Positions 34,627-42,335 of a stretch of 64,000 bases of DNA are shown piece by piece (within the stretch, counting starts at the first letter, position 1; each line of letters begins with the position of its first letter). The translations under genes were made by a program, and so were the position numbers. The stretch covers positions 1,550,001-1,614,000 of the forward strand of contig JAHDWB010000001.1 of assembly GCA_023382595.1 (NCBI GenBank), in the 5' to 3' direction. Origin of the DNA: Anaerolineales bacterium. Lineage in GTDB: Bacteria > Chloroflexota > Anaerolineae > Anaerolineales > Villigracilaceae. The notes beneath the pieces were generated by a model, which was given only the letters and a program-made list of their open reading frames with translations, ran no database searches and was not told where the DNA came from.

Positions 34627-35655
34627 TTACAAACCTGCCAATGGTTCTTCGTTAAGCCCGTTGGCGGCGGCGATCTCCTCCAATATGATCTCGACCTCGT
34701 CAATGAAATGGTCGAGCGCCTCCACATGTTCAGAGAAACCGTCTCCCAGCAAACTCAGGTCCGTGCAGGCATTCTGCCAGAACTTCAGGTGGTCGCCCGT
34801 CAATACAGCGGCGGACAAGGTCCAGGTATGCAGGACAAGCCAGAGCGCGGAAAGAGGCGTTTCGCCGTCCAGCAGGGTTTTGGCGGCTTTTTCGTAATAG
34901 TTCAGGCGGTTCTTGTCGATGCGCGGATCTACAAGCGGATTGCCGCAGGCGGTGCTGAAGGCGGCTTTCCAGTCCGATAGCCAGCTTTTGACCTTTTCCA
35001 CATCGACGTTGTTCGCGCCAACCAACCCGTACACTGTTGCGACCATGCCGGGCTTTTGCGCCGCCTCGGCGCGGGCGGGGAATTCGAGCAGAAGCCTGCG
35101 CTCCCAAATGGGCGGACCGCTCAACTCGGCGACGGCGTTGACGACGTGGAAAACCGACCTCATGTACTTGCGGATCTCTTTCGCGCCCGCCTCGCCCTCG
35201 AACTCGGAAAGGTCCATCCAGATCTGGCGGCTGTGGGTGAGCAGGCTGCGGCAGCGCTGGAGCATGAGCGGCGGCTGTTCGAATTCGAAGCCTGCCCGCA
35301 GGCTGGCTTGCACGAAATCGAAGAATTTTTCACGTTCGTAAAGCAGGATGGGGTCGTACATTTCGTAGCCGAGCCACGGATCGCCGCGCAGGTCGCGCGG
35401 GGATTTGAAGTCGTCCCTTGGGCGGCGGGTGATGTCGAGGTGAAAATCGGGGGTGAGTTTGATGAACTCGCGCGGCTTTTCGGGTAGGTCCTTGACAACG
35501 AAGACCAGGTCGATGTCGGCTGTGCCGCCGAGCATGGGGTCGACGTTGAGCAGGGAGCCTGTCAGGTAGGCGGCGATGATGTTGGGGTCGTTATACGCCC
35601 GTTCCTGGACGGTCTCTTTGGCAATTCGCAGAAGGGAGTCTCGTGTGACGCGCAT
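34627..35655 (-). CDS. Nucleotidyltransferase-fold protein
   Basis: A 342-aa protein. Residues ~25-60 contain the polymerase-beta-type signature AAYLTGSLLNVDP and ADIDLVFVV, with two aspartates for metal binding. The remaining ~250 residues are helical and resemble kanamycin-nucleotidyltransferase-like C-terminal domains. It starts 9 bp after the deoxynucleoside kinase stop on the same strand, so the two are co-transcribed. Substrate unknown. Confidence 0.65.
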   Translation of the reverse strand: MRVTRDSLLRIAKETVQERAYNDPNIIAAYLTGSLLNVDPMLGGTADIDLVFVVKDLPEKPREFIKLTPDFHLDITRRPRDDFKSPRDLRGDPWLGYEMYDPILLYEREKFFDFVQASLRAGFEFEQPPLMLQRCRSLLTHSRQIWMDLSEFEGEAGAKEIRKYMRSVFHVVNAVAELSGPPIWERRLLLEFPARAEAAQKPGMVATVYGLVGANNVDVEKVKSWLSDWKAAFSTACGNPLVDPRIDKNRLNYYEKAAKTLLDGETPLSALWLVLHTWTLSAAVLTGDHLKFWQNACTDLSLLGDGFSEHVEALDHFIDEVEIILEEIAAANGLNEEPLAGL

Positions 35656-35664
35656 GGTTCCTGC

Positions 35665-36300
35665 CTATTCGAGGGGCAAACTGGCTTGAAACGGAGTCAG
35701 GTTCAAGGTCTGGCGGATGCGGTTTTCAATCAACTGGAGATGCTCCGTGTTTTGGATGATGTTCAGGTCGTTGGTGTCGATCTTCAATACGGGTGTATGG
35801 TCGAACGGCTTGGAGAAAAATTCTTCATACGCCAGGTTGAGTTCATGGATGTAACTGCGCTCCATTTGCCGTTCGTAGGGTCTGTCGCGGAAGGCGATGC
35901 GGTTCATGAGTGTGTCGGTGCTGGCTTGCAAATAGACGAGTAAATCGGGTTTGGGGATCTTTTCGCCCAGCGCCTCATGTACTTTGTGATACATGTCCAG
36001 TTCGTCGCCTTTCAGGTTGATGCCTGCGAACAGCGCATCCTTTGCAAACGTGTAATCCGAGATCAGGCTTTTCCCATCCGCCAGTATCTTTGGCACATTG
36101 TTGTTCTGTTGGTGATAGCGGCTGAGCAAAAAGAAGATCTGTGTCTGAAAGGCGTAGCGCGCGCGGTCTGCATAAAAATCGGAGAGGAATGGATTCTCCT
36201 CGAACACTTCCAGCAAAACCTCCGCTTCAAACGCGGATTGTAAAAGACGGGCGAGCGTGGTCTTTCCGACACCGATCACGCCTTCGATGGCTATGTACAT
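35665..36300 (-). CDS. Deoxynucleoside kinase 2
   Basis: A 211-aa dNK family protein: P-loop EGVIGVGKTT at residues 6-15, EENPFLSDFYAD, the SDYTFAKDALFA segment (D-Y-x-F in place of DRS of kinase 1) and NRIAFRDRPYERQ lid. It therefore belongs to a different specificity group from the kinase at 32264. GGGAG lies about 9 nt before the ATG. First gene of a two-gene unit with the nucleotidyltransferase. Confidence 0.88.
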   Translation of the reverse strand: MYIAIEGVIGVGKTTLARLLQSAFEAEVLLEVFEENPFLSDFYADRARYAFQTQIFFLLSRYHQQNNNVPKILADGKSLISDYTFAKDALFAGINLKGDELDMYHKVHEALGEKIPKPDLLVYLQASTDTLMNRIAFRDRPYERQMERSYIHELNLAYEEFFSKPFDHTPVLKIDTNDLNIIQNTEHLQLIENRIRQTLNLTPFQASLPLE

Positions 36301-36451
36301 GAACGAATGCTCCCTGAATGGTATTGACCAAAGGATACCATAAAACAGGTTTGATATTCTTTTGAAGAGGGCGGGATAAAGGGGGAGTATCCATGCGCGG
36401 ATGCCATTGTCTGACGACCGGATAAGTTGATTAAATCCCGCTTGTGTTGAC

Positions 36452-36480
36452 TTGACATGTGGAATACGCTTTGATATATT
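36452..36480 (+). promoter_or_regulatory. Consensus-like promoter of the TetR gene
   Basis: TTGACA (36452-36457), 17-nt spacer, TATATT (36475-36480), 30 bp before the TetR start codon. A second TAGAAT lies just downstream. Confidence 0.65.
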
Positions 36481-36510
36481 TGGATAGAATTTTTTTCTAA
36501 ATAATTAATT

Positions 36511-37110
36511 ATGACGCCTCGAAAATACACCAAGACCAAACGCGAAGCCGCTTCCGAAGCCATCCGTCAGCGGATCCTCCGATCCACGCTGGCGCTTCAC
36601 AGCCGGAAGGGAATCTTCGGCACTTCCTGGAAGGATATCGCCCAACATGCAGATGTCTCACTGGCGACTGTTTATAACTACTTCCCTTCCCTCGATGAGC
36701 TGGTGCCTGCCTGCGGCGAGTTGATGTATGCGATTGTCCAGCCGCCCTCATTGGAGGATGCAGATGTCATCTTTGCCAACGCGGCAACGGTTGAGGAACG
36801 AATCGCAAGTTTGGTGAAAACACTCTTCGACTTTTATGAGCGCGGCGAGCCCTATCTTGAGATGGATCATCAAGAACGCACATTGCCATCAGTTCAGGAG
36901 TGGGAGGCGTATCTCAAATCCCTAATCGAAGGGCTGACGCGTATCGCGCTCAAGCCGATCAAACCGAACAAACGCACGGTGGAAACCGTCAGCGCGTTGT
37001 TGGATGTGCCTGTATTCCTGTCATTTCGCAGAAAAGAAATATCACGCGCGGAGATCGAACGGACGATCAATGAATTACTGGTGTGTTTGGTTGCCAGGTC
37101 GCCGGGTTAG
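36511..37110 (+). CDS. TetR/AcrR-family transcriptional regulator
   Basis: A 199-aa repressor-type protein. The helix-turn-helix spans ~35-65 (TSWKDIAQHADVSLATVYNYFPS), followed by a helical ligand domain with ELLVCLVARS at the end. It is divergent from kinase 2 and 33 bp upstream of a cupin gene, which it may control. Ligand unknown. No strong ribosome binding site precedes the ATG. Confidence 0.88.
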   Translation: MTPRKYTKTKREAASEAIRQRILRSTLALHSRKGIFGTSWKDIAQHADVSLATVYNYFPSLDELVPACGELMYAIVQPPSLEDADVIFANAATVEERIASLVKTLFDFYERGEPYLEMDHQERTLPSVQEWEAYLKSLIEGLTRIALKPIKPNKRTVETVSALLDVPVFLSFRRKEISRAEIERTINELLVCLVARSPG

Positions 37111-37143
37111 CGGTGGCTTGTTTTAATGGTCAGAGGAGCAAAA

Positions 37144-37632
37144 ATGAACACAAACCTTGCAAGCCTAATCTATGCATTGAACGCGAACGAGGGTGAAGCC
37201 CGCTGGTGGATGGGCGGACTGGCGATCATCAAAGCCACAGGCAAAGATACCGACGGGCACTTCGCGCTGGTGGAAGTAATGGATCACGAGGGTGAGGATA
37301 CACCCCTGCATGTCCATCACAACGAGGATGAAGCATTTTGGGTTCTGGAAGGTTCGCTCACCTTTGAAGTCGGCGACAAAACCATCAAGGCAGGACCCGG
37401 CTCATTCCTCTTCGGTCCCAAAGGCGTGCCGCACCGTTACCGCGTAGACAAAGGTCCATCACGCATGTTGTTCATTCTCTCGCCCTCGGGCTTTGAGGAT
37501 TTCATCCTTGAGACGAGTGAACCTGCCGCGTCCATCACCCTGCCGCCACGACCCGATGCGCCTCCCACCCCGGAAGATATGGAGCCATTGATGCCGATCA
37601 TTCAAAAATATGGGATGGAAGTTCTGGGGTAG
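37144..37632 (+). CDS. Cupin-domain protein (quercetin dioxygenase-like)
   Basis: A 162-aa single cupin. Metal ligands appear in HVHHNEDEAFWVLEGSL and the second motif PKGVPHRYRV. Start ATG 37144 follows GAGGAG by 5 nt. It lies directly after the TetR gene. Substrate cannot be deduced; a role in oxidation of a small aromatic or as a binding protein is possible. Confidence 0.8.
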   Translation: MNTNLASLIYALNANEGEARWWMGGLAIIKATGKDTDGHFALVEVMDHEGEDTPLHVHHNEDEAFWVLEGSLTFEVGDKTIKAGPGSFLFGPKGVPHRYRVDKGPSRMLFILSPSGFEDFILETSEPAASITLPPRPDAPPTPEDMEPLMPIIQKYGMEVLG

Positions 37633-37639
37633 AGAATCC

Positions 37640-37676
37640 GTAGGGATGCGGCAACGTTGTATCCCTACGATATAAT
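37640..37676. repeat. GTAGGGAT hairpin repeat abutting a promoter
   Basis: GTAGGGAT (37640-37647) and ATCCCTAC (37661-37668) enclose a 13-nt loop. TATAAT follows at 37671-37676, 6 nt before ATG 37683, so the hairpin sits in the -35 region of a leaderless gene. Confidence 0.7.
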
Positions 37677-37682
37677 CCCAGC

Positions 37683-38687
37683 ATGACCCGCATTTGCATC
37701 ACGCCGTTCGTGCAGGGGACGGGCGGCATGGCGTCCTTTCGTCTGAAATTCGAGCAGGGATTAAAGTCCCGCGGCATCGACATCACCTACGATCTGGACT
37801 CAAACTTCGAGTCTCTGCTCGTCATTGCAGGGACTCGCTTCCTTCCCCGCCTCAGCCGGGTCCGCCGACGAGGCATTCGCGTCGTCCAAAGGTTGGATGG
37901 CATCAACTGGGTGCATCGCGTGAAATGGTCGGGTGCGAGATATACCGTCCGTGCGATGTACGGCAATTTCATGCTTTCGCTCATCCGCAATCGTTTCGCG
38001 GACAGGGTCATTTACCAAAGTCAATTCATCCGCCAGTGGTGGGAGGACTGGTACGGCGTGGCGGACGCTCCTGCAAGTGTCATCATCAACGGCGTGGATT
38101 TGCAGACTTACACTCCTGCAGGTGAGCACGAAAGCCCGACCGACAAATTCCGTATGTTACTGCTCGAAGGCAGTCTTGCGCGGGGGTTGAATTCGGGCTT
38201 GTTCCATGCCGTCAGCGTGGCGGAGAAATTGTCCACGAAATACCCGATGGAAGTCGTTGTGGCTGGCACAGTGGACGAAGCCACACAGCGCAAAATGCAA
38301 AGCAGTGTCCCTGTGAAATTCCTCGGCACCGTCCCGCGCACGGAGATTCCCAAACTGGCACGGTCATCCCACTTAATGTACTGCGCGGAAGTCAACCCGC
38401 CCTGCCCGAACTCGGTCATCGAGTCACTGGCATGCGGACTGCCCGTCATCGGCTTCGATACAGGCTCGCTCAAGGAGTTGGTCGGTGATGAGGCGGGGGT
38501 GATCGTGCCGTACGGGGCGAATCCCTGGAGATTGGAAACACCCGATGTGGATGTGCTCGCGGCGTCAGCGGGGGAGGTGATCGAGAAACAGAGTCAATTC
38601 CGGGCGGCGGCGAGGAGGCGCGCGGAAGCGGAGTTCGGTCTCGATACAATGGTCAAGTCGTATCTCAACGTTTTGTTGGAGGATTAG
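37683..38687 (+). CDS. GT-B glycosyltransferase (family 4-like)
   Basis: A 334-aa glycosyltransferase: acceptor domain with CITPFVQGTGGMASFRLKF, VVQRLDGINW, and donor domain with VVVAGTVDEATQ and the E-x7-E-like NSVIESLACGLPVIGFDTGS. It probably adds a sugar to a surface glycan or glycolipid in the cytoplasm. Leaderless by the TATAAT placement. First of four + strand genes with a second glycosyltransferase. Confidence 0.85.
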   Translation: MTRICITPFVQGTGGMASFRLKFEQGLKSRGIDITYDLDSNFESLLVIAGTRFLPRLSRVRRRGIRVVQRLDGINWVHRVKWSGARYTVRAMYGNFMLSLIRNRFADRVIYQSQFIRQWWEDWYGVADAPASVIINGVDLQTYTPAGEHESPTDKFRMLLLEGSLARGLNSGLFHAVSVAEKLSTKYPMEVVVAGTVDEATQRKMQSSVPVKFLGTVPRTEIPKLARSSHLMYCAEVNPPCPNSVIESLACGLPVIGFDTGSLKELVGDEAGVIVPYGANPWRLETPDVDVLAASAGEVIEKQSQFRAAARRRAEAEFGLDTMVKSYLNVLLED

Positions 38688-38689
38688 GC

Positions 38690-39109
38690 ATGGATGGCGA
38701 AGTCCACGAATTTTTGTTGAAGCATTTGCGGGGCATCATGACCAATGATATTGCGTCGTATCACGAAACGACGGCGGAGGATTTGACGTTGTACGAGTGG
38801 TGGGTCACGCCGCATCGGTTGGACGGGTTGCCGTTCCATGAGTTTATGATGACATCGAACGGAGAGCGCGGCGCAGTCTTCGGCGCGGAGGAAACGGGCA
38901 AGACCAGATTCGACTTGTCGAATTTGCATATCCAACGCTACGGCGATACGGCGATTGCAAGTTATACCTTGCTCATCAGCACGGCGCTGGCTTCGGGCGT
39001 GACGGTCGCCGCGCATAACGAAAGCCGCGTGATGGTGAAGTTGGATGGCGTGTGGAAGGTGGTGCACGTGCATAAATCGCCCGCCTACTCGGCTCCGCAC
39101 GTGGGATGA
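38690..39109 (+). CDS. SnoaL/NTF2-like protein
   Basis: A 139-aa alpha+beta barrel protein typical of DUF4440/SnoaL_3: NDIASYHETTAEDLTLYEWW, RYGDTAIASYTLLIS, and ESRVMVKLDGVWKVVHVHKS. It follows the glycosyltransferase by 2 bp. Could be an enzyme or binding protein; no catalytic residues can be named. Confidence 0.7.
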   Translation: MDGEVHEFLLKHLRGIMTNDIASYHETTAEDLTLYEWWVTPHRLDGLPFHEFMMTSNGERGAVFGAEETGKTRFDLSNLHIQRYGDTAIASYTLLISTALASGVTVAAHNESRVMVKLDGVWKVVHVHKSPAYSAPHVG

Positions 39110-39174
39110 TGGACAATTGACTGTGGACGATTGATGATGGATACGGTCTGTAATCCGCAGTCTATAGGCACTGC
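39110..39174. repeat. GTGGACRATTGA-type repeat tract
   Basis: GATGGACAATTGACTGTGG and ACGATTGATGATGGATACGG are tandem variants of one short unit, similar in style to CCGTGGACAATAGACTG before the ZIP gene. No coding sense. Confidence 0.4.
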
Positions 39175-40599
39175 ATGAACTCTCGCCAACATCGTTCTTA
39201 CGACTTTCTCTGGTTGAGCATTGCGTTGATGCCGTTGATCGTGATTGCATTCCTGCTGGAGATCCAACCGCAGGACTTCTGGTGGTTGATGCGTGTGGGG
39301 ATGGAGACCATTCAGAATGGGGCGGTTCCCATTATTGACACCATCAGTTGGAGCCAGGCGGGGCAACCTATCGTCTATCAACCCTGGCTGGCGGGGGTGA
39401 TTCTTTATCTTGTTTACAATGCGGGCGGAATTACATTTGTATTTTTATTGCGCGGACTGTTGATCGCGATCACCTACGGCTTGGTTTGGCAGATGTCCCG
39501 CCAGGTTTCCAACGCCCGTCTTGCGACCATTCTTATTTTTGTCCTTGGCATTGCCAGCGCGAACAACTGGTCTGTGCGTTCGCAGTTGTTTGCTTATCCG
39601 CTTTTTGTAATTTGCCTGTGGAGCCTTCTGCATTGGCAAAATGGAAAGAGAAATCATCTTTGGGTGCTGCCCGTCGCCGCCCTGCTTTGGGCAAACCTGC
39701 ATGGCTCCTTTATCCTGCCATTCATGTTGGTTGGCGCGGCGCTCCTGTTTGGAACGGGCGACAAAAAAACACTCGCCATTATATTTGGTCTGATGCTCCT
39801 TGCGACGTTGATCAATCCGCATGGGCTTGACGTGTGGAAATATGTTGCCTTCATGCTCAACTCACCGTCCGACCAGCTCTTTGCATTCGAATGGTCGCCG
39901 CCGCGCAACGAAGGCTGGCAGATGAACATCTTCTTCGCGTGGCTGCTTGCATTTTCTCCGCTCGCCGCATTCTCGCCGCGCAAACTGTCCATGCTGGACT
40001 GGGTTTGGCTTCTTGGCTTTGGCTGGCTCGCGCTCACAGGCTTGCGTTACGTCATCTGGTTTCAAATTCTCCTCGCCGTCTTCACCGCCGCACTCCTCGC
40101 CGAATGGACAAAACGGCTCGATCAGCCCAAACCGACTTTTCCCGCACTCAATGTCAGTTTTGGGATTTTCATCCTTTTTATTCCCTTGCTGTTTTTGACG
40201 GGGCTTCGCGAAACATGGATGGATGACTCTGTTCCTGTTTATGAGATGACCACCACGCCTCTCGCCGCGACGGGATGGTTGAGTGAACACCCCCAAGCCT
40301 GTTCCAACCTTTGGGCGGACTACGCCTTTGGCGGTTATCTGTCCTTTGCCATGCCCTCCTGCAAACCGTGGATGGACAGCCGCTTCAATGCCTATCCGCC
40401 CGAACAATGGAGCGAGTATGTCCGGGTCAGCCGCGCCGAAGGCTGGCAGGAGATGTTCGACCGCGGGAAAATCAACACGCTCATGCTTTCCGCAGTGGCA
40501 CAGCCGAGGCTGGTGAGTGCAGTTTCCGAATCTGAGATTTGGTGCGAAGAATACCGCGATGCGTATGCGGTCATCTTCGCACGTTGCGAGGCGAAATGA
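39175..40599 (+). CDS. Polytopic membrane protein, glycosyltransferase-39-like topology
   Basis: A 474-aa protein with about ten to eleven transmembrane helices and a short C-terminal soluble part (WADYAFGGYLSFAMPSCKPW, MDSRFNAYPPEQW). The topology and DxxWWLMRVGM motif early in the first loop resemble GT-C-type or O-antigen-related proteins; no catalytic motif is certain. Overlaps the following glycosyltransferase by 4 bp. Confidence 0.6.
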   Translation: MNSRQHRSYDFLWLSIALMPLIVIAFLLEIQPQDFWWLMRVGMETIQNGAVPIIDTISWSQAGQPIVYQPWLAGVILYLVYNAGGITFVFLLRGLLIAITYGLVWQMSRQVSNARLATILIFVLGIASANNWSVRSQLFAYPLFVICLWSLLHWQNGKRNHLWVLPVAALLWANLHGSFILPFMLVGAALLFGTGDKKTLAIIFGLMLLATLINPHGLDVWKYVAFMLNSPSDQLFAFEWSPPRNEGWQMNIFFAWLLAFSPLAAFSPRKLSMLDWVWLLGFGWLALTGLRYVIWFQILLAVFTAALLAEWTKRLDQPKPTFPALNVSFGIFILFIPLLFLTGLRETWMDDSVPVYEMTTTPLAATGWLSEHPQACSNLWADYAFGGYLSFAMPSCKPWMDSRFNAYPPEQWSEYVRVSRAEGWQEMFDRGKINTLMLSAVAQPRLVSAVSESEIWCEEYRDAYAVIFARCEAK

Positions 40600-41660
40600 A
40601 TTTCAAAGGAAGATTGGGTCTGCAACAACGCGTCCTTCCGAGTTACCGCGTGCCGTTCTTTGATCTGCTGGCAGGTCACTGTGAAGGCGGGATGAGTCTG
40701 TTCGCGGGGCAAGCCCGTCCCGTGGAAATGATCGCAGGTGGAACGACTCAGCTTGCCCGTCATGTCGAGGCGAAAAATATCCATTTGTTTGGCGGTCCGT
40801 TCTATCTTTGTCATCAAAAGAATTTCATCCAATGGCTCGAAGATTGGGATCCCGATGCGTTGATCGTGGAGGCAAATCCGCGTTATCTCGCCACGCCCGC
40901 CGCTGTGGGTTGGATGCACCAGCGCGGACGAAAAGTCATCGGCTGGGGATTGGGTTCTCCAACAGCGCACGGGCTTCGAAGAAAACGAAGGGTTGCATTT
41001 GTCAGCCAATTCGACGCCATGATCTCTTACAGCCAGCGTGGTGCGGAGGAATATGCCGCGCTCGGGTTCCCGCGTGAGAAGATCTTCGTGGCGCATAACT
41101 CGGTTTCACCGGCGCCCGAAAAACCGGACGATAGACCTCAGACTGTGGAGCGTGCGACGATCTTGTTCGTGGGACGGTTGCAGGCTCGCAAGAGGATCGA
41201 TTCGCTGCTCCGTGCCTGCGCGGAGTTGGGGACAAATCCGCGCCTGCTCATCGTCGGTGATGGACCCGAACGCGCCGCGTTGGAATCACTTGCAAAAGAG
41301 ATTTATCCATCGGCGGAATTCATCGGTGCGAAACATGGGGCGGAGATAAAGCCCTATTTTGCAGAAGCAGACCTATTCGTCCTGCCTGGAACCGGAGGGT
41401 TGGCGGTGCAGGAGGCGATGAGTCACGGTTTGCCGGTCATTGTGGCAAAAGGGGACGGCACGCAGGATGACCTTGTCCGCGAAGGGAATGGCTGGCAGAT
41501 CGAGCCTGAAAATTATGGTGCGCTGGTTGCCGCAATGAAAAACGCGCTATCGGATATAGCGCGTCTGCGAAGGATGGGGGCGGAGTCGTTCCGCATTGTT
41601 TCCGAGGAGATCAACATCCAAAAGATGGCGGAAACGTTCGTGCGGGCGTTGAATAGTTGA
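40596..41660 (+). CDS. Glycosyltransferase family 4 protein
   Basis: A 354-aa GT-B enzyme: donor-binding ILFVGRLQARKRIDSLL near 190, LLIVGDGPERAAL, and E-x7-E region GTGGLAVQEAMSHGLPVIVA. The start is the ATGA overlapping the stop of the membrane protein gene, preferred over longer reading. With the glycosyltransferase at 37683 it suggests a small surface-polysaccharide locus. Confidence 0.85.
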   Translation: MNFKGRLGLQQRVLPSYRVPFFDLLAGHCEGGMSLFAGQARPVEMIAGGTTQLARHVEAKNIHLFGGPFYLCHQKNFIQWLEDWDPDALIVEANPRYLATPAAVGWMHQRGRKVIGWGLGSPTAHGLRRKRRVAFVSQFDAMISYSQRGAEEYAALGFPREKIFVAHNSVSPAPEKPDDRPQTVERATILFVGRLQARKRIDSLLRACAELGTNPRLLIVGDGPERAALESLAKEIYPSAEFIGAKHGAEIKPYFAEADLFVLPGTGGLAVQEAMSHGLPVIVAKGDGTQDDLVREGNGWQIEPENYGALVAAMKNALSDIARLRRMGAESFRIVSEEINIQKMAETFVRALNS

Positions 41661-41661
41661 A

Positions 41662-42318
41662 TCAGCCGTATTTTGGCGTATCGCCGATGATTTCCCAGCC
41701 GTGCTCCTGTGCGATGACTTTCAATTTCGCGTCGGGATAGACTGCTACGGGATGATCGGCGTGTTCGAGCAGTGGAACATCGAGGATGGTATCGCCGTAG
41801 GCGATGTCCACTTTGTCAACGCCGAGACGGCTGAGCACTTTTTCGATCTTTTTCTCGTCCGCCACCAGTTCGCTGACCAGCCGCACACGTCCGTTCACGA
41901 TCTCGATCGGCGTGCCGATGACCTCTGCGCCAATGCGGCGCGCGAACGGCTCGATGAATGGTTCCACGACACTGCTGGCGATATAGACCTTTGCGCCGTT
42001 TTCGCGGTGCTTGATGAGACGCGTCACGACGTCTTCGCGGCGTTTCTTCCACAGGTTGTGTTCCACGGTCCATTCGGCAGCGTGTTTGACGTTTTCCGGC
42101 GTGGCGTTTTTGATATAGCCAAGGCTGTCCACCATTAACTTTTGTCCCCACGTTTGCCAGTCGATGAGTCCATTCTTTGCCAGCAGGTACGACGGCGTGA
42201 TGGCTGCGATATACCAGTTGGCGCGCAGCTTGCTTTGATTATGTTTCACCCAGTCCACAAGACCCAGGAACGGCGAGCCGGTGGTCAGGGTTCCCATCAT
42301 ATCTGAAACGACGATCAT
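41662..42318 (-). CDS. HAD-family protein with altered motif I
   Basis: A 218-aa subfamily IB HAD (phosphoserine-phosphatase-like). Motif I reads SDMMGTLTTG: the nucleophile Asp6 is kept but the usual second Asp (general acid/base, DxD) is Met. Motif II is VYIASSVVEPF, motif III is K-rich near EKKIEKVLS, motif IV is YGDTILDVPLL. Without the second Asp, phosphatase activity may be slow or lost. GGAG precedes the ATG. Ends convergent with the glycosyltransferase, 1 bp apart. Confidence 0.75.
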   Translation of the reverse strand: MIVVSDMMGTLTTGSPFLGLVDWVKHNQSKLRANWYIAAITPSYLLAKNGLIDWQTWGQKLMVDSLGYIKNATPENVKHAAEWTVEHNLWKKRREDVVTRLIKHRENGAKVYIASSVVEPFIEPFARRIGAEVIGTPIEIVNGRVRLVSELVADEKKIEKVLSRLGVDKVDIAYGDTILDVPLLEHADHPVAVYPDAKLKVIAQEHGWEIIGDTPKYG

Positions 42319-42335
42319 GAATTCTCCTTCAATGA

